From assembly GCA_041908845.1 (NCBI GenBank), contig JAYREN010000010.1, positions 1-35,595 of the forward strand: a stretch of 35,595 nt of DNA, read 5' to 3'. Source of the stretch: JAYREN01 sp041908845. Lineage in GTDB: Bacteria; Acidobacteriota; Holophagae; Holophagales; Holophagaceae. The notes beneath the pieces are model-generated. The model saw only the letters and a program-made list of their open reading frames with translations, ran no database searches and was not told the origin of the DNA. The position numbers were made by a program, and so were the translations under genes. Each line of letters starts with the position of its first letter. Position 1 is the stretch's first letter. Positions 22,249-30,899 of the stretch are shown here, in pieces.

Positions 22249-23619
22249 ATGCCTTTCATGGATGAGTGCGGGGTCTTCGGGATCTTCCAACAGCCAGAAG
22301 CCAGCCGCCAGACCTACCTGGGTCTCTATGCCCTCCAGCACCGAGGCCAGGAGGCCGCCGGTATCTGCACCCGGGACGGGCGCGAACTCATCCTGCACAA
22401 GGGCCTGGGCTATGTGGCGGATGTCTTCACGGAAACCGTGCTGGATCGCCTCAAGGGCGATTCGGCCATCGGGCATACCCGCTATTCCACCACCGGCGGC
22501 AATGTGGCCAGCGCGGCCCATCCTTTCCTCGTGCGAGGGCGCTTCGGCCAGGTGGCGCTCTGCCACAACGGCAATCTCACGAATACGGAAACCCTCAGGG
22601 CCCGGCTCATCGCCGAAGGCCAGGTATTCAGCAGCCCTTCGGATTCCGAAGTCATTCTCGCCCTCATCAACCGCGCCCAGGCCACCACCCTGGAAGACGC
22701 CGTGGTGGAAGCCCTCCGGCAGACGGAAGGTGCCTTCTCGCTGCTCATCCTGGCGGAGGATCTCATGATCGCCGCCAGGGATCCCCGGGGCTTCCGGCCC
22801 CTGGCCCTGGGGCGCCTCGATAATTCCTGGGTCTTTTCCAGTGAGACCACGGCCTTCGATCTGGTGAATGCGGAGTACCAGCGCGAAGTCCATCCCGGCG
22901 AGATGGTTGTGATCGACGCGAAGGGGCTCCGTTCCCGGTTCCTGCCCGCCAAGGAGGAGCCTCGGCCCTGCGTCTTCGAGCATGTCTACTTCGCCCGGCC
23001 CGATTCCTTCGTGTTCAGTCGAAGCGTCATGGCCACCCGTCGCGCCATGGGCCGCTGCCTGGCCGAGCGCCATCCCGTGGCGGCGGATCTCGTGGTGCCC
23101 GTGCCCGACAGCGGCGTCCACGCGGCTCTAGGCTATTCCGAGGCCAGCGGCATACCCTTCGATTTCGGCCTGGTGCGCAATCACTATGTGGGCCGCACCT
23201 TCATTGAGCCCAAGCAATCTATTCGCTCCTTTGGTGTGAAGGTGAAGCTGAATCCATGCCGGGAGCTGCTGCGGGGCAAGCGCGTGGTGCTGGTGGACGA
23301 CAGCGTCGTGCGTGGCACCACCTCGCGGAAGATCGTGGAAATGGTGCGTCAAGCGGGCGCCGCCGAGATCCATCTGCGGATCTCCAGCCCGCCCACCACC
23401 CACTCCTGTTTCTACGGCATCGACACGCCCACCCGCGACCAACTCATCGCTGCCCAAAAGAGCATCCAGGAAATCTGCGCCTTCGTGGGCGCCGATAGCC
23501 TGGGCTTCCTCACCCTGGGGGATCTCGAAGGCGCCATGCAGGATCCCGGTGGCAAAGGGTTCTGCTACGCCTGCTTCACGGGAAAGTACCCCGTGCTTCC
23601 CATGGGCTTCTCCGAGTGA
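22249..23619 (+). CDS. purF: Amidophosphoribosyltransferase
   Basis: This 456-residue enzyme makes 5-phosphoribosylamine from PRPP and glutamine, the first step of purine synthesis. The N-terminal glutaminase has the nucleophile C7 (MPFMDECGVFGIF), exposed after removal of a 6-residue propeptide, then LYALQHRGQEAAGI, GHTRYSTTGGN and CHNGNLTN. The C-terminal domain has the PRPP loop VVLVDDSVVRGTT. Four cysteines, C241, C387, C439 and C442 (GFCYACFTG), match the ligands of the 4Fe-4S cluster in the Bacillus-type enzyme, so this is the oxygen-sensitive kind. GGAGG 4 nt before the ATG supports the start. Its stop overlaps the next gene. Confidence 0.97.
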   Translation: MPFMDECGVFGIFQQPEASRQTYLGLYALQHRGQEAAGICTRDGRELILHKGLGYVADVFTETVLDRLKGDSAIGHTRYSTTGGNVASAAHPFLVRGRFGQVALCHNGNLTNTETLRARLIAEGQVFSSPSDSEVILALINRAQATTLEDAVVEALRQTEGAFSLLILAEDLMIAARDPRGFRPLALGRLDNSWVFSSETTAFDLVNAEYQREVHPGEMVVIDAKGLRSRFLPAKEEPRPCVFEHVYFARPDSFVFSRSVMATRRAMGRCLAERHPVAADLVVPVPDSGVHAALGYSEASGIPFDFGLVRNHYVGRTFIEPKQSIRSFGVKVKLNPCRELLRGKRVVLVDDSVVRGTTSRKIVEMVRQAGAAEIHLRISSPPTTHSCFYGIDTPTRDQLIAAQKSIQEICAFVGADSLGFLTLGDLEGAMQDPGGKGFCYACFTGKYPVLPMGFSE

Positions 23620-23960
23620 GCACGGGATCATCAGGCCCCAGCGGGGAACTCCAGGGACGTTTCGAGGCCGGACTACGCTTCCTGGTGACCGCCATGGCGC
23701 TCCAGGCAGATCAGCGCAGCGCAGCGGCGGCGGTGAGTGCCGCCTGTGATTCGGTGCAGTGCTTCCTGAGGATCTTCGAGGCCGCGGCCGCCCACCATCT
23801 GCCTGATCCCGATGGCGAGCTCCTCCGCCTGCGCGACCAGTGCGTGGCCCTGCTCACCCCCCAGCAGAACGCGACCAACGCCGTGGGCCACGCCGTGGAG
23901 GCTGCGAAACTGGCCCGGGACCAGGCGGCGCGGCTGCTTCCCAAGCTGATGGCTCAGTAG
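23616..23960 (+). CDS. Small α-helical hypothetical protein coupled to purF
   Basis: The GTG start overlaps the purF TGA by 4 bp (GTGA), suggesting coupled translation. The 114-residue product is predicted almost all helical and Ala-rich: a long helix pair around ELQGRFEAGLRFLVTAMALQ and SAAAAVSAACDSVQCFLRIF, then LLRLRDQCVALL and AVEAAKLARDQAARLL. There are no recognisable motifs, signal or TM segment. Short competing frames exist on the other strand, so it is probable rather than certain. Confidence 0.55.
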   Translation: MSTGSSGPSGELQGRFEAGLRFLVTAMALQADQRSAAAAVSAACDSVQCFLRIFEAAAAHHLPDPDGELLRLRDQCVALLTPQQNATNAVGHAVEAAKLARDQAARLLPKLMAQ

Positions 23961-24319
23961 CCCCAGCCGATTGGAAAGAGCTGGTTGACTACGTTTCCGC
24001 CCGACATTGTGACGTTTGGATCCATCCAGCGGGGCATGGGCGGGGTCGCGGGGAAGACGGGGAGTTCCTTCTTCATCGCGAGTCTGAATCTGCCCCCGAG
24101 GCTCAAGTGCGCGACGGACTGCTTAGACATCTGCCCGGGGCCGTCCTCCTCCACCACCACCACTGCACCGGGCATGTCCCGCAGAGCCGCGCTCATGGCA
24201 TGGGCCGCCGAGAAGGCCACGGAGCGGGTCGTCAGTCCCTTGTAGACGGGCGCCGGTGGTCCGCAGTGAGCGGCCGGGGGCTTGGGAGGTGGAGGCGGGG
24301 CATTCAGCAGGATCAGCAT
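23954..24319 (-). CDS. Proline-rich small hypothetical protein
   Basis: A 121-residue frame starts MLILLNAPPPPPKPPAAHCG and ends MSGGNVVNQLFPIGWGY. It contains a PPPPPKPP stretch, a helix SVAFSAAHAMSAALRD and β-strands. It overlaps the end of the preceding gene by 7 bp tail to tail. No ribosome binding site is clear, and a GTG at 24379 could extend it by 20 residues. No other frame here looks better, but the evidence for a real gene is modest. Confidence 0.42.
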   Translation of the reverse strand: MLILLNAPPPPPKPPAAHCGPPAPVYKGLTTRSVAFSAAHAMSAALRDMPGAVVVVEEDGPGQMSKQSVAHLSLGGRFRLAMKKELPVFPATPPMPRWMDPNVTMSGGNVVNQLFPIGWGY

Positions 24320-24423
24320 TTTCGCGTTCCGTTCGGGAACAAGGTGGCGCGAGTCTCGGGCTGGTTCCCGATCCCTCACGAGTCAAGGCGCAAGCTATAG
24401 TTTCCTTTGGATCAGGTGGAACG

Positions 24424-25356
24424 ATGCGGCATTCTCGCGTGATGGAACTCATTCAGAGGCCCTTTCGGAGGGCCTTGGACAGCCGCGAGGAGACCCCTCG
24501 TCCCACGCTGAAGTGGCTGGTGATTTCCAACTGCCAGACCGTAGGGCTGGCGAATTGTCTCTCGCTGCTGGCGCCCCAGGCCCGTGTGGATGCCTGCAAT
24601 CTCTGGCAGCTCCGGAAACGCGCGAAACACTGGAGGGCTCGGCTGAGCGATTATGACCACCTGTTCTTCGCCCCGGAGGTCAAGGCGTTTGGTCTGTCGG
24701 ATCTCGAGGGCCTGAGCCACATCACCTGGGTCCCCTCCGTGATCTTCGGGGGCTTCCATCCCGATCTCTGCTACATCCAGTCGGCCAAGGGCGTGCTCAA
24801 GGGGCCTCTGGACGACTACCACTCCCTGATCGCCATCACGGCCTACAGACAGGGGCTCTCACCGGCCAAGACGGCGAGCCTCTTTCGCCAGGAGGTATTC
24901 CAGAGAATCGGGTACTTCGATGCGTGGAACGCCCAGCGGGCGCAGCTCTTCGCCGATTTCTCAGCCTTCGATTGGGACATGCGCGAGGCGTTTCTTCGCT
25001 GGGTGCGCGGGGGTGTATTCATGCACAGTCCCAACCATCCCCACATCGAGGTGCTCTTCGATCAGGCGCGGATGGTGGTCGAGAAGGTCCAGGGAAAGAT
25101 CTATGACGGCGGATTTCTACCCCATGACAACCTGGCTTCGGGCCCGGCCTTTCCAGTCTTCCCGGAGATCGCGGAGCGCCTGGGGATAATGGGCGGGGCC
25201 TACCTGTTCAAGCCCCTGGACGAGTACCGCCTTCTGGATCTGGAGGGCTTTCTCGAAAGCTGCTTCGCCATCTATGCCAGATACGACAAGGCGGCGTTGA
25301 CACCTCTGAGCGCATGTGCGGAATCGGCCGCCCGAGTCATCGCGGAGGACGCGTGA
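24424..25356 (+). CDS. WcbI-like polysaccharide biosynthesis protein (putative acetyltransferase)
   Basis: This 310-residue protein fits the WcbI family, named for a capsule gene of Burkholderia whose product binds coenzyme A and is a putative acetyltransferase. The start of the domain is WLVISNCQTVGLANCLSLL (~30-50). Other marks are YDHLFFAPEVK, the HITWVPSVIFGGFHPDLCYI strand, FDWDMREAFLRW and the MHSPNHPHIEVLFDQAR helix. AGGTGGAA lies just before ATG 24424; longer frames upstream lack a site. Its TGA overlaps the GTG of the GSCFA gene by 4 bp, so the two are coupled and probably act on the same surface glycan. No capsule cluster is in the window. Confidence 0.8.
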   Translation: MRHSRVMELIQRPFRRALDSREETPRPTLKWLVISNCQTVGLANCLSLLAPQARVDACNLWQLRKRAKHWRARLSDYDHLFFAPEVKAFGLSDLEGLSHITWVPSVIFGGFHPDLCYIQSAKGVLKGPLDDYHSLIAITAYRQGLSPAKTASLFRQEVFQRIGYFDAWNAQRAQLFADFSAFDWDMREAFLRWVRGGVFMHSPNHPHIEVLFDQARMVVEKVQGKIYDGGFLPHDNLASGPAFPVFPEIAERLGIMGGAYLFKPLDEYRLLDLEGFLESCFAIYARYDKAALTPLSACAESAARVIAEDA

Positions 25357-26405
25357 GTCATCCTTACAAGGGGCTTCCTGACTTCCAGTTCTGGCGCAGA
25401 GCGGTGTCGGCGGTGGAACCCCATGACTTGGATCCGGTGGTGGCACCCAGGTTCCGCATTGCTTCCAGTGATCGGCTGGCCACCGCCGGGAGTTGTTTCG
25501 CCCAACACATCTCGCGTCGTTTGTCCGCCATCGGCTTCAACTACTTCGTGCCCGAAGCGGGTGAGGACCTGGATCCCGCGGAGCAGAAACGGCGCGGCTT
25601 TGGGATGTTCTCGGCCCGGTTCGGCAACATCTACACCGTTCGCCAACTGCTGCAGCTCTTCCAGGAGGCCATGGGCGCGAGGATCGCAACCGAGGAACCC
25701 TGGCTGAGGGAGGATGGCCGCTACATCGATCCCCTGCGCCCGAATATCGAGCCGGACGGTTTCGCCCAGCCCGAGATGGTGGTGGAGGCGCGGCGAGCGC
25801 ACATCGCACAGGTGCGGCGGATGTTTCTCGAGGCGGACATCTTCGTCTTCACCTTGGGACTCACGGAAGGCTGGCAGAACCTGGCTTCGGGCGAGGTCTT
25901 TCCCCTGGCGCCCGGTGTGGCCGGCGGCTCCTACGATCCTTCGCAGCATGGGCCGGTCAACTTCACCGTGGCCCAGGTCACCGAGGACTTGAACGCTTTC
26001 CTGCAGGCGCTCAAGGCCGTGAATCCCGGCGTGAGGGTGCTTCTCACCGTTTCACCCGTGCCCCTCATCGCCACCTTCGAGCCCCGCCATGTGCTCGTAT
26101 CCACCACGTACAGCAAGTCCGTGCTGAGGGTGGCCGCCGAAACGGCCCTTCAGGCCTTCGATTGGGTGGACTACTTCCCCTCCTATGAAATCATCACCGG
26201 CGGGTTCAATTTCGGTCGCTACTACGAAGCAGATCTCCGGGAAATCAACCGGGCCGGGGTCAGCCACGCCATGCGCTGCTTCCTGCAGAACTACGCCGAG
26301 GGCTATGCCGAGCGGCAGGCGGCTCCACGGATGTCCACGCCCGCGCCTCGGGCCTCGGCCGAGGTGGTATGCGACGAGGAAAGCATCGAGAAGGTCTCCT
26401 TCTGA
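25353..26405 (+). CDS. GSCFA-domain protein
   Basis: This 350-residue protein has the family-naming motif AGSCFAQHISRRL near residue 45, followed by FGMFSARFGNIYTVRQLLQLF, the FVFTLGLTEGW strand, NPGVRVLLTVSPVPLIATF and the end block WVDYFPSYEIITGG. These blocks match SGNH-like GSCFA proteins, which occur with polysaccharide genes and may be esterases or acyltransferases; the Ser of GSCFA and the distal Asp/Tyr-rich PSYEI block are the likely active-site parts. GTG 25353 is taken as start because GGAGGA lies upstream and it overlaps the WcbI stop. Exact activity is unknown. Confidence 0.82.
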   Translation: MSHPYKGLPDFQFWRRAVSAVEPHDLDPVVAPRFRIASSDRLATAGSCFAQHISRRLSAIGFNYFVPEAGEDLDPAEQKRRGFGMFSARFGNIYTVRQLLQLFQEAMGARIATEEPWLREDGRYIDPLRPNIEPDGFAQPEMVVEARRAHIAQVRRMFLEADIFVFTLGLTEGWQNLASGEVFPLAPGVAGGSYDPSQHGPVNFTVAQVTEDLNAFLQALKAVNPGVRVLLTVSPVPLIATFEPRHVLVSTTYSKSVLRVAAETALQAFDWVDYFPSYEIITGGFNFGRYYEADLREINRAGVSHAMRCFLQNYAEGYAERQAAPRMSTPAPRASAEVVCDEESIEKVSF

Positions 26406-26419
26406 AGGGGGAGAGGCCC

Positions 26420-27325
26420 ATGTTCCATTCCCAGACCCGCTTCGCCATCCTGGGTCCCACGGCCTCGGGAAAGTCTTCGCTGGCGGTGGAGGTGGCGCGG
26501 CGCATCGGGGGCGCGGTGGTGAACGGGGATCCTTTCCAGGCCTTCGCCGGGCTTGCCATCGGCACGGGCCAGCCCACAGAAGTGGAGCGCGGTGACGTGC
26601 CTCACCTTGGATACGGCGCTTTTCTACTCTCTCAACGAATCAATCCCGCCGATTTCGGCGCCCAGGTCCGACAGTGGCTGGGGGAAACACCCAGCCCGGT
26701 GCTGGTGACGGGCTCGGGGCTCTATCTCCGGGGAATCTGGAATCAGTTGAGCGAGATGCCCGAAGTCTCGACGGCCCTGGTGGCGCGGGTGCGCGGCTGG
26801 CAGGAGGGGCTGGGTTCCAGGGCGCTGCATCGCTTCCTGGCCGCTGTGGATCCTCTCCGGGCGGGCCAGCTCCATCCCAACGACGGCGGCCGCATCCAGC
26901 GGGCCTTGGCCCTACACCTGGCCACGGGAAAGCGTCCCTCCATTCTGCTGGATGGCGTCGCCCGGGGCGTGCCCGAGGGCTGGAGGACCCTGCTGGTGCT
27001 GCCTTCCCGCCCTCTTCAACGGGAGCGGGTGGCCCGGCGGGTGGCGGCCATGGTCGAAGCTGGATGGCCGGAGGAAGTGCGCCGCGTCGTGGCTTCCGGC
27101 GGGGAGGCCGATCTGCGCCGCCTGCGACCCCTGGGCTACGAACCGTGGCTGGAAGGGGGCGACCCAGGTAAGATCCAGGCCCGCATCACCCAGGAGACCC
27201 AGGCCTACGCCAAGCGGCAGGTCACGTACTTCCGCAACCAGTGGCCGGAGATTCCGGTCTGGGATCCCGATACGGAGCCCGTGGATACGGCCCTGGAGCG
27301 GCTGGGCATCAGCCTGTCTTTCTGA
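26420..27325 (+). CDS. miaA: tRNA dimethylallyltransferase (divergent MiaA)
   Basis: This 301-residue enzyme adds a dimethylallyl group to A37 of tRNAs reading UNN codons. The P-loop GPTASGKSS (12-20), IGTGQPT, TGSGLYLRG, HPNDGGRIQRALALHLATGKRPS and the final ITQETQAYAKRQVTYFRNQW block are all MiaA marks. Two regions are unusual: the normal D-S-x-Q motif reads D37-P-F-Q40, and the VPHH region reads VPHLGYGAFLLSQ. GGGGAGAG before ATG 26420 supports the start. It follows the GSCFA gene by 14 bp and overlaps plsC tail to tail by 17 bp. Confidence 0.9.
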   Translation: MFHSQTRFAILGPTASGKSSLAVEVARRIGGAVVNGDPFQAFAGLAIGTGQPTEVERGDVPHLGYGAFLLSQRINPADFGAQVRQWLGETPSPVLVTGSGLYLRGIWNQLSEMPEVSTALVARVRGWQEGLGSRALHRFLAAVDPLRAGQLHPNDGGRIQRALALHLATGKRPSILLDGVARGVPEGWRTLLVLPSRPLQRERVARRVAAMVEAGWPEEVRRVVASGGEADLRRLRPLGYEPWLEGGDPGKIQARITQETQAYAKRQVTYFRNQWPEIPVWDPDTEPVDTALERLGISLSF

Positions 27326-28055
27326 GTCCCTCGATCAGGTTCTCCACCCGGTGGCGCACTTCCTCGATGAGGGCATCGCGGTCCGGGTAGGCGGCAGGGT
27401 CCACGGGCTCACCGAAGGCGGCGTTGAAGTGGCCGGGTCGGGGCACCAGGGCGCCGGGAGGGAGCACCTGGAAGGAACCCTCGATGCCCATGGGCACGAT
27501 GGGCACTCCGGCATCCATGGCCAAGTTGAAACCGCCCTTCTTGAAGGGGCACAGGGCACCGGTGCGGGTGCGGGTGCCTTCGGGAAAGATCACCACGTTC
27601 TTGCCGCCCCGGATTTCCTCGGTGGCCCGCTTGATCCCCGCGATGGCCTTTTCCCGGTTCTTGCGGTCGATGAAGATCATGCCCGCGGCCCACACGGCCC
27701 AGCCGATGCCGGGCATCCAGCGGACTTCCTTCTTGGCCAGGTAGACCGCTGGGATGGGGATGGCATTCACGAGGAAGGGTGGGTCCAGCAGACTCTCGTG
27801 ATTGCACATGAAGACCACGGGTTGCTGTTCGGTGCGGATGGCCTCGGGCAGTCGCTCCCAGCCCTCCACGCGCCAGCTGACGCCGCTCAGGAAGAACTGC
27901 TGGCGGATCCACCACTTGCCGATGCCAAAGAAGGCGCGGCGAGGGCCGAGGATGGGCACTGCCAGGCAGCAGAGGGTGCTGATGGCCGCTGCGCTGAAGA
28001 AGCCCCAGGCTCCCATCAGCATTAGCCAGATCCGATTCCTTCGCCAGTCGCCCAC
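27309..28055 (-). CDS. plsC: 1-acyl-sn-glycerol-3-phosphate acyltransferase (PlsC family)
   Basis: This 248-residue membrane-associated enzyme is predicted to acylate lysophosphatidate to phosphatidate. It has an N-terminal hydrophobic helix (~10-37), motif I NHESLLD (85-91; catalytic H86 and D91), a middle region GMIFIDRKNREKAI, motif III FPEGTRTRTG (157-166) and motif IV VPIVPMGIEG. All catalytic motifs are intact. Family members also acylate other acceptors, so the substrate is by family only. It is divergent from mqo. Confidence 0.92.
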   Translation of the reverse strand: MGDWRRNRIWLMLMGAWGFFSAAAISTLCCLAVPILGPRRAFFGIGKWWIRQQFFLSGVSWRVEGWERLPEAIRTEQQPVVFMCNHESLLDPPFLVNAIPIPAVYLAKKEVRWMPGIGWAVWAAGMIFIDRKNREKAIAGIKRATEEIRGGKNVVIFPEGTRTRTGALCPFKKGGFNLAMDAGVPIVPMGIEGSFQVLPPGALVPRPGHFNAAFGEPVDPAAYPDRDALIEEVRHRVENLIEGLRKTG

Positions 28056-28242
28056 GGGGCCTCCTGCCTACTATTGAAGCCTGGAAGGGCCCTGGAGACC
28101 ATGCCAGGGCGTAACTGATTGGCCTTTGAGTAATCGAAACCCACAAGGCCGGTCGCGGGACAGGATTCCCGCCCATGAGGTTGGGTGCTTGCTATCCTTC
28201 CCCACACCAACTTCAGACAAATCATAAAAGAGGAGATGGGCA
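28056..28242. promoter_or_regulatory. Divergent plsC/mqo regulatory region with two perfect inverted repeats
   Basis: GCCCTGG/CCAGGGC (28089-28095 and 28104-28110) and GCGGGA/TCCCGC (28155-28160 and 28167-28172) are perfect inverted repeats in this 187-bp gene-free stretch. The mqo ATG follows AAGAGGAG. No clear -35/-10 pair was found for either gene. The repeats may be operators, but nothing ties them to a known regulator. Confidence 0.35.
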
Positions 28243-29736
28243 ATGGCGGTTTCTCGATCCGGCGGCCAAGTGGATGTGGTGCTCGTGGGCGCCGGGATCG
28301 TGAGCGCTACTCTGGCCACACTGCTCAATGAGCTGCTGCCGGATCTCAGCATCCAGATCTTCGAGCAGCTCGAGGACGTGGCCCTGGAGAGCAGCGAGGC
28401 CATGAACAACGCCGGTACGGGTCACGCCGCCAACTGCGAGCTGAACTACACCCCCGAGAAGGCCGACGGCTCCGTGGACATCGCCAAGGCCCTGACCATC
28501 AATGAGGCCTTCGAGGTTTCGCTGCAGTTCTGGACGCACCTCGTGGAGAAGGGGGCCCTGTCGGCGCCCCGGGAGTTTGTCCGGCCCGTGCCCCACCTCA
28601 GCTTCGTATGGGGCGATGCCAACGTGCGGTTCCTGCGGGCCCGGCAGTCCCAATTGAATGCCCATCCCATGTTCCATGACATGCGTATCTCCGGGGATTC
28701 CGCGGAGCTGGCGGATTGGATGCCCCTGGTGATGCAGGGGCGGGACTCGGCCATGCCTTGCGTAGCCACCCGCGTGGATCGGGGCACGGATCTGAACTTT
28801 GGCGTGCTCGTGCGGCAGATGCTGGCGGGGCTCGAGGCCCGCGCGGACTTCGCCCTGCACTTGCGGCACAAAGTCGAGGATCTCATTCGGGAGCCCGAAG
28901 GGCGCTGGCGAGTGGTGGTCAAGGATCTGGCCGCAGGTGTCACTCGGGAGGTGAGTGCCCGCTTTGTCTTCATCGGCGCAGGCGGCGGTGCGCTGCCCCT
29001 GGTCCTGAAATCCGGAATCCCCGAGGGCCATGGCTACGGCGGTTTTCCCGTCAGCGGCCAGTGGCTGGTGTGCCACAACCCCGAGGTCATCGCCCGACAC
29101 CAGGCCAAGGTCTACGGCAAGGCTTCCGTGGGCGCGCCGCCCATGTCCGTGCCCCACCTGGACACCCGGATGATCAATGGCCAGCGGGCCCTGCTCTTCG
29201 GGCCCTATGCCGGTTTCACCACCAAGTATCTCAAGCACGGGTCCTTTCTGGACATGCCCAAGGCCTTGCACCTGCACAACCTCTGGCCCATGGCCGCCGC
29301 TGCCTGGCACAACCTGGACCTGACCAAGTACCTGGTGGGTGAAGTCCTGAAGTCTCCGGAGCAGCGCATGGACGCCCTGCGGGAGTTCATGCCGGAGGCC
29401 CGCACCGAGGACTGGAAACTGGAGATCGCGGGCCAGCGGGTGCAGATCATCAAGAAGGATCCCAAGCTCGGCGGCAAGCTGGAATTCGGTACGGAACTGG
29501 TGACCTCCGCAGATGGATCCATCGCGTCGCTTCTGGGCGCTTCCCCCGGCGCCTCCACCGCCGCCGCCACCATGATCCTGCTCATCCACCGCTGCTTTCC
29601 TGAGCTTGTCAAGGGCGAGGTCTTCCGTGCCACCCTCCAGCGCATGATTCCTTCCTTCGGCCACTCCCTGGCGAAGGACCCGGAATTCCTGGGGGGCGTG
29701 CGGGAGCGGGTGAACGCGGTTCTGGGGCTGGGGTAG
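28243..29736 (+). CDS. mqo: Malate:quinone oxidoreductase
   Basis: This 497-residue FAD enzyme of the cytoplasmic membrane face oxidises malate to oxaloacetate and passes electrons to the quinone pool, replacing or joining NAD-malate dehydrogenase. The FAD-binding start is VDVVLVGAGIVSATLATLL (~8-26), followed by the Mqo-specific NNAGTGHAANCELNYTP, PHLSFVWG, NFGVLVRQML, the FIGAGGGALPLVLKSGIPE stretch, GPYAGFTTKYLK and the end SPGASTAAATMILLIHRCFP. Length is normal for the family. The start has GAGGAG 7 nt upstream. It is transcribed alone. Confidence 0.97.
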   Translation: MAVSRSGGQVDVVLVGAGIVSATLATLLNELLPDLSIQIFEQLEDVALESSEAMNNAGTGHAANCELNYTPEKADGSVDIAKALTINEAFEVSLQFWTHLVEKGALSAPREFVRPVPHLSFVWGDANVRFLRARQSQLNAHPMFHDMRISGDSAELADWMPLVMQGRDSAMPCVATRVDRGTDLNFGVLVRQMLAGLEARADFALHLRHKVEDLIREPEGRWRVVVKDLAAGVTREVSARFVFIGAGGGALPLVLKSGIPEGHGYGGFPVSGQWLVCHNPEVIARHQAKVYGKASVGAPPMSVPHLDTRMINGQRALLFGPYAGFTTKYLKHGSFLDMPKALHLHNLWPMAAAAWHNLDLTKYLVGEVLKSPEQRMDALREFMPEARTEDWKLEIAGQRVQIIKKDPKLGGKLEFGTELVTSADGSIASLLGASPGASTAAATMILLIHRCFPELVKGEVFRATLQRMIPSFGHSLAKDPEFLGGVRERVNAVLGLG

Positions 29737-29833
29737 GGCGGCGACTCCGGACTGACACGGGAGAGACGGATTTCAGGGATCGAAGGGCTTCAATCCGCTG
29801 ATTGGGCGGCCGCAAAGCCTCGGCTCGGGCTCA

Positions 29834-29851
29834 TGTCACACCGAGTTCACA
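29834..29851 (+). promoter_or_regulatory. Possible Pho box upstream of pstS
   Basis: TGTCACA and GTTCACA (29834-29840 and 29845-29851) are repeated with an 11-bp period, sharing TCACA exactly. This is the spacing of PhoB/PhoP-type binding sites, which are direct repeats one helical turn apart. It lies 67 bp before the pstS ATG, where an activator site would be expected. Only two units are seen and no phoB gene is in the window, so this is tentative. Confidence 0.4.
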
Positions 29852-29917
29852 GAATCGCTCCAGGATCGGCATGTCTGCCCGGGATGCTCTAGGTATTCCG
29901 AAGCAAAGGAGCCCCCC

Positions 29918-30886
29918 ATGCGCCGCATCCTCCCTTTCACCTTGAGCCTTCTGGTTGCGGGCACTGCCTTCGCGCAGACCGTCAAGGTGGACTCAAAGCT
30001 GACGACCTACAAGACCGTTCCCGGCATCAGCGGGAACCTGAGTTCCATCGGCTCCGACACCCTCAACAACCTCATGACCTTCTGGGTGGAGGGCTTCAAC
30101 AAGAAATATCCCAGCGTGAAAATCCAGGTCGAGGGCAAGGGCTCCGCCACGGCGCCTCCGGCCCTGATCGAAGGCACCGCCCAGCTCGGCCCCATGAGCC
30201 GGGAGATGAAGGCCGAGGAGATGGATAAGTTCGAGAAGAAGTACGGCTACAAGCCCACCAAGATCGCCGTCGCCATCGACACGCTGGCGCTGTTCGTCCA
30301 CAAGGACAATCCCCTCAAGAGCATCTCCATGACGGAGATCGATGCGGTCTTCTCCAAGTCCCGCAAAGGCGGGCATCCCACCGATATCAAGGTGTGGGGG
30401 AATCTGGGGCTCAAGGGCGCCTGGGCCAACCTGCCCATAAGCCTCTACGGCCGCAACAGCGCCAGCGGCACCTATGGCTACTTCAAAGAACACGCCCTCT
30501 TCAAGGGCGACTACAAGGATGCCGTCAAGGAGCAGCCAGGCTCCAGCTCCGTGGTTCAGAGCATTGGTTCCGACAAGCAGGGCATCGGCTACAGCGGCAT
30601 CGGCTACGCTACCTCGGGTGTGAGGGCCCTGCCCGTGGGTGACCCCAAGAAATACAACGGCGAGGCCTTTGCTCCCACCTACGAGAACGCCCTCAACGGC
30701 AAGTATCCCATTGCCCGTTTCCTCTACATCTACGTGAACCGGAATCCCAAAAAGCCCTTCGATCCGCTGGTCAAGGAGTTCCTCAAGTTCGCGCTGTCCA
30801 AGGAAGGACAGGAGGTCGTGGTCAAGGACGGCTACCTGCCCCTGACCGCCAAGATGGAGCTCGATGAACTGAAGAAGCTGAACTAG
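29918..30886 (+). CDS. pstS: Phosphate ABC transporter substrate-binding protein
   Basis: This 322-residue periplasmic protein captures phosphate for PstCAB. The signal peptide MRRILPFTLSLLVAGTAFA precedes the mature part, which has the PstS marks ISGNLSSIGSDTLNNLM, GKGSATAPPALIEGTAQLGPMSR, LALFVHKDNPL, YGRNSASGTYGYFKEHALF and DKQGIGYSGIGYATSGVRA. The Ser/Thr/Asp/Arg ligands for phosphate lie in the GSDT, GSAT and RNSASGT loops. It heads the pst operon; AAAGGAG before the ATG supports the start. A hairpin follows 14 bp after the stop. Confidence 0.96.
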   Translation: MRRILPFTLSLLVAGTAFAQTVKVDSKLTTYKTVPGISGNLSSIGSDTLNNLMTFWVEGFNKKYPSVKIQVEGKGSATAPPALIEGTAQLGPMSREMKAEEMDKFEKKYGYKPTKIAVAIDTLALFVHKDNPLKSISMTEIDAVFSKSRKGGHPTDIKVWGNLGLKGAWANLPISLYGRNSASGTYGYFKEHALFKGDYKDAVKEQPGSSSVVQSIGSDKQGIGYSGIGYATSGVRALPVGDPKKYNGEAFAPTYENALNGKYPIARFLYIYVNRNPKKPFDPLVKEFLKFALSKEGQEVVVKDGYLPLTAKMELDELKKLN

Positions 30887-30899
30887 ATCGATGAGGGCC

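Noticed and set aside
23840..24400. 186-residue rightward frame between purF and the WcbI gene
   Set aside because: It lacks a ribosome site, overlaps the coupled small gene at 23616-23960 and has antisense-like composition.
28222..29664. 480-residue leftward frame opposite mqo
   Set aside because: Antisense of a clear Mqo; low-complexity product without motifs.
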